A stretch of DNA of 64,000 nucleotides from assembly GCF_036370855.1 (NCBI RefSeq), contig NC_088102.1:18953001-19017000 (forward strand). Direction: 5' to 3'. Source of the stretch: Dromaius novaehollandiae (taxonomy: Eukaryota > Chordata > Aves > Casuariiformes > Dromaiidae). The notes under the pieces are model-generated. The model was not told the DNA's origin. It made no database searches and worked only from the letters and a program-made list of their open reading frames with translations. Shown here piece by piece: positions 62,237 to 64,000 of the stretch. The translations under genes were made by a program, and so were the position numbers. Each line of letters starts with the position of its first letter. Position 1 is the first letter of the stretch.

Positions 62237-64000
62237 CTGAAAGAGAAAAATATATATATTTTTTAATTTCTACAGAATCTATAAATGGCAGACTGAAAAA
62301 TAAGGATGTCTCCGTAGAAATACATGACCAAACAAGAATGTATCTTTCAACTTGGTACATCATAGCCTGCCACATCATAGCCTTTTTTCTCTCTGAAGAA
62401 CAGAGAACTGGTTCTTATGTGTAATTAATTATCATCCTTCCAATGGCTTAAATACTCAGTGATTACTGTGAGTTTCACATTCTTGGTGCCTTATTTTTAT
62501 TATCCTCTCCTCTAAATACACTTTGAAGTGGTCAACATGGGGATAAAATTCATCCTGAAATAATATTCCTGGCTGTAAGCATGCTTTGCCCCTGAAAAAT
62601 TACTCAATAGTTGTAACCTTCCATTAGGTTCTTAACTGAAAATTCTTATATGGCTCCACAGTGTTGCAAATCACTTCAAAAAGATTAAAGCAACTCTAAT
62701 CATTTTCTCAGACAGAAAAGTTTTGCAGAGTTCAGTCAAAGGACCTGTGTTCCACACAGAGTGTGAAAAAAGGATTCCAGATGGTGGAGACAAAGACAGC
62801 AACTAAATCAATCAAGGGGCTGAAGAAAGGTAAGAGATAAAGAACATACAGGATGACAAAGCAGGCAGGGATAGAGATCTACAGTGCCTCAGACGTGAGT
62901 CTGGAAAGTTGAAGGGCGAAAATTATTTCAGCCACTGAAATCCAAATGGGTTGAAGTTTTGAAATTATTATTTAGGACTACATGTTGGTTTCAGCAAGGA
63001 GTTGTATACCTAGACTGATGGCAAGATAAACTCCAAAAAGTTTTTTGAACTGAACCATAATATATCGAAACTTGGAGGAGGACACCGAGGACTATATGAT
63101 CATTTTTCCCTTATTCCAGTCTGCCAGTTAAAGAAATGCCAAAAACAGCCTAGAGAATAGGACAATATACGATATTTATGCTGATTCATTTTCTATTTCA
63201 ATTGTCTTATTTTCTCAGTTCCCAGTATAATTTTGCAAATGATAAACATGAACACAGAAACCAGGAATTCAACATATAGCTGATGAAGTTGGTTACTGCA
63301 CTTGAAACACTTTAAAAAAGCATAAATTTCAGGAAGTATTGCACTATCACCCTTTGAAGATTAAATTTTTTAGTGTCTTAAATCTGAGTTACCTGTAATC
63401 ACCAAACACTTGAAAATTTTGGCTGCAGTGAGAAGATACTCCAGTTTCAAAGACCTTAATTTCTTCAATCCTTGAGATTCATATAAATGCAAAAATACCT
63501 TGTTCCTTCTCGTTTGTACTACACACACCTCTGTATGCTGCATATGTCTAGCTTGACACAGACTTGAACAGTGTTCCATGCAAAGATGAAGATAATGCAG
63601 CTCTGTTTTTTCATAATATCCACTACCACAAAAGATTTTATTTTTGAAGGCAAACACTGGCAGCAGCCTGTCTTTAAAATCTTATGCACATAAATCTTAT
63701 CTGCCTTCCAAAAGACAATTTTTTATGTCTTACATAACCTCCCTAAATCTTCCAAGCTCACATTTGAAAACTACTATAGTTAATGGTCTATAAAACATTT
63801 ATCATAAAATAAAAGTTCAACAATGACTTACTGCAATGCCTTTACTGCTTTTCATTAGGCTCTTGAATAAGCCCCGTTCTTACTGTTAAATTCTCACTGG
63901 AACCAACATCAACACTTAATATGTAGAACAGAGCTTTCCTAAGATAAAGATGCAGCTTTTCCTCTAAGCCTCATCCTTAGACAAGGAAAATGATATGCAA
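62237..64000 (-). other. 3' part of the intron upstream of exon 3
   Basis: Ends in a pyrimidine-rich acceptor (ttctctttcag). No segment resembling NCKX4 exon 2 (luminal Asn-rich N-terminus) or exon 1 (signal peptide) occurs before the window ends, so both lie further out. Confidence 0.85.

Noticed and set aside
1..64000. Prokaryotic-type systems (operons, CRISPR arrays, insertion sequences) and endogenous viral genes
   Set aside because: No compact gene clusters, no regularly spaced repeats, and no viral protein likeness was seen. The only large gene is a spliced vertebrate exchanger.

Overview
This is vertebrate nuclear DNA, most likely from a sauropsid (bird, crocodilian or turtle). It is AT-rich and intron-dominated, with GT-AG splice sites, dinucleotide microsatellites, two degraded CR1 LINEs and several old short palindromic repeat fragments of a kind I associate with archosaur and turtle genomes. 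I cannot name the species.

One gene is certain. From about 62.2 kb down to 27.0 kb on the minus strand lie 15 consecutive coding exons of SLC24A4 (NCKX4), the K+-dependent Na+/Ca2+ exchanger. They encode the last 521 residues plus one split codon. Compared with a recalled 622-residue human protein they correspond to exons 3 to 17. Exons 1 and 2 (N-terminus and signal peptide) lie beyond position 64,000. Every exon joins its neighbour in frame with a GT donor and AG acceptor, there are no internal stops, and both alpha-repeats keep their ion-binding acidic residues, so the gene looks intact.

Layout. 1-20.6 kb: no recognised gene. This is probably the interval downstream of SLC24A4; in human RIN3 follows in the same orientation, but I found no RIN3 exon. 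It holds microsatellites, a strong G-quadruplex motif (11.70 kb), two Z-DNA-prone tracts (12.03 and 19.26 kb) and one speculative TATA-driven small exon pair (13.26-12.78 kb, minus). 20.65-27.05 kb: proposed long 3' UTR of SLC24A4, ending at an AATAAA on the minus strand. 27.05-34.4 kb: exons 17-13 (C-terminal membrane domain, alpha-2 repeat). 34.4-44.5 kb: a 10-kb intron with a 5'-truncated CR1. 44.5-51.6 kb: exons 12-10 (large cytoplasmic loop), with an AC/GT microsatellite near one donor and a perfect 100-bp tandem duplication. 53.7-62.2 kb: exons 9-3 (N-terminal membrane domain, alpha-1 repeat), with a long CR1 between exons 5 and 6. 62.2-64 kb: intron.

I found no novel multi-gene system. 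The observations most worth checking are the shorter, proline-free cytoplasmic loop, the repeat structures near splice sites, the exact tandem duplication, and two candidate unannotated first exons downstream of the gene.
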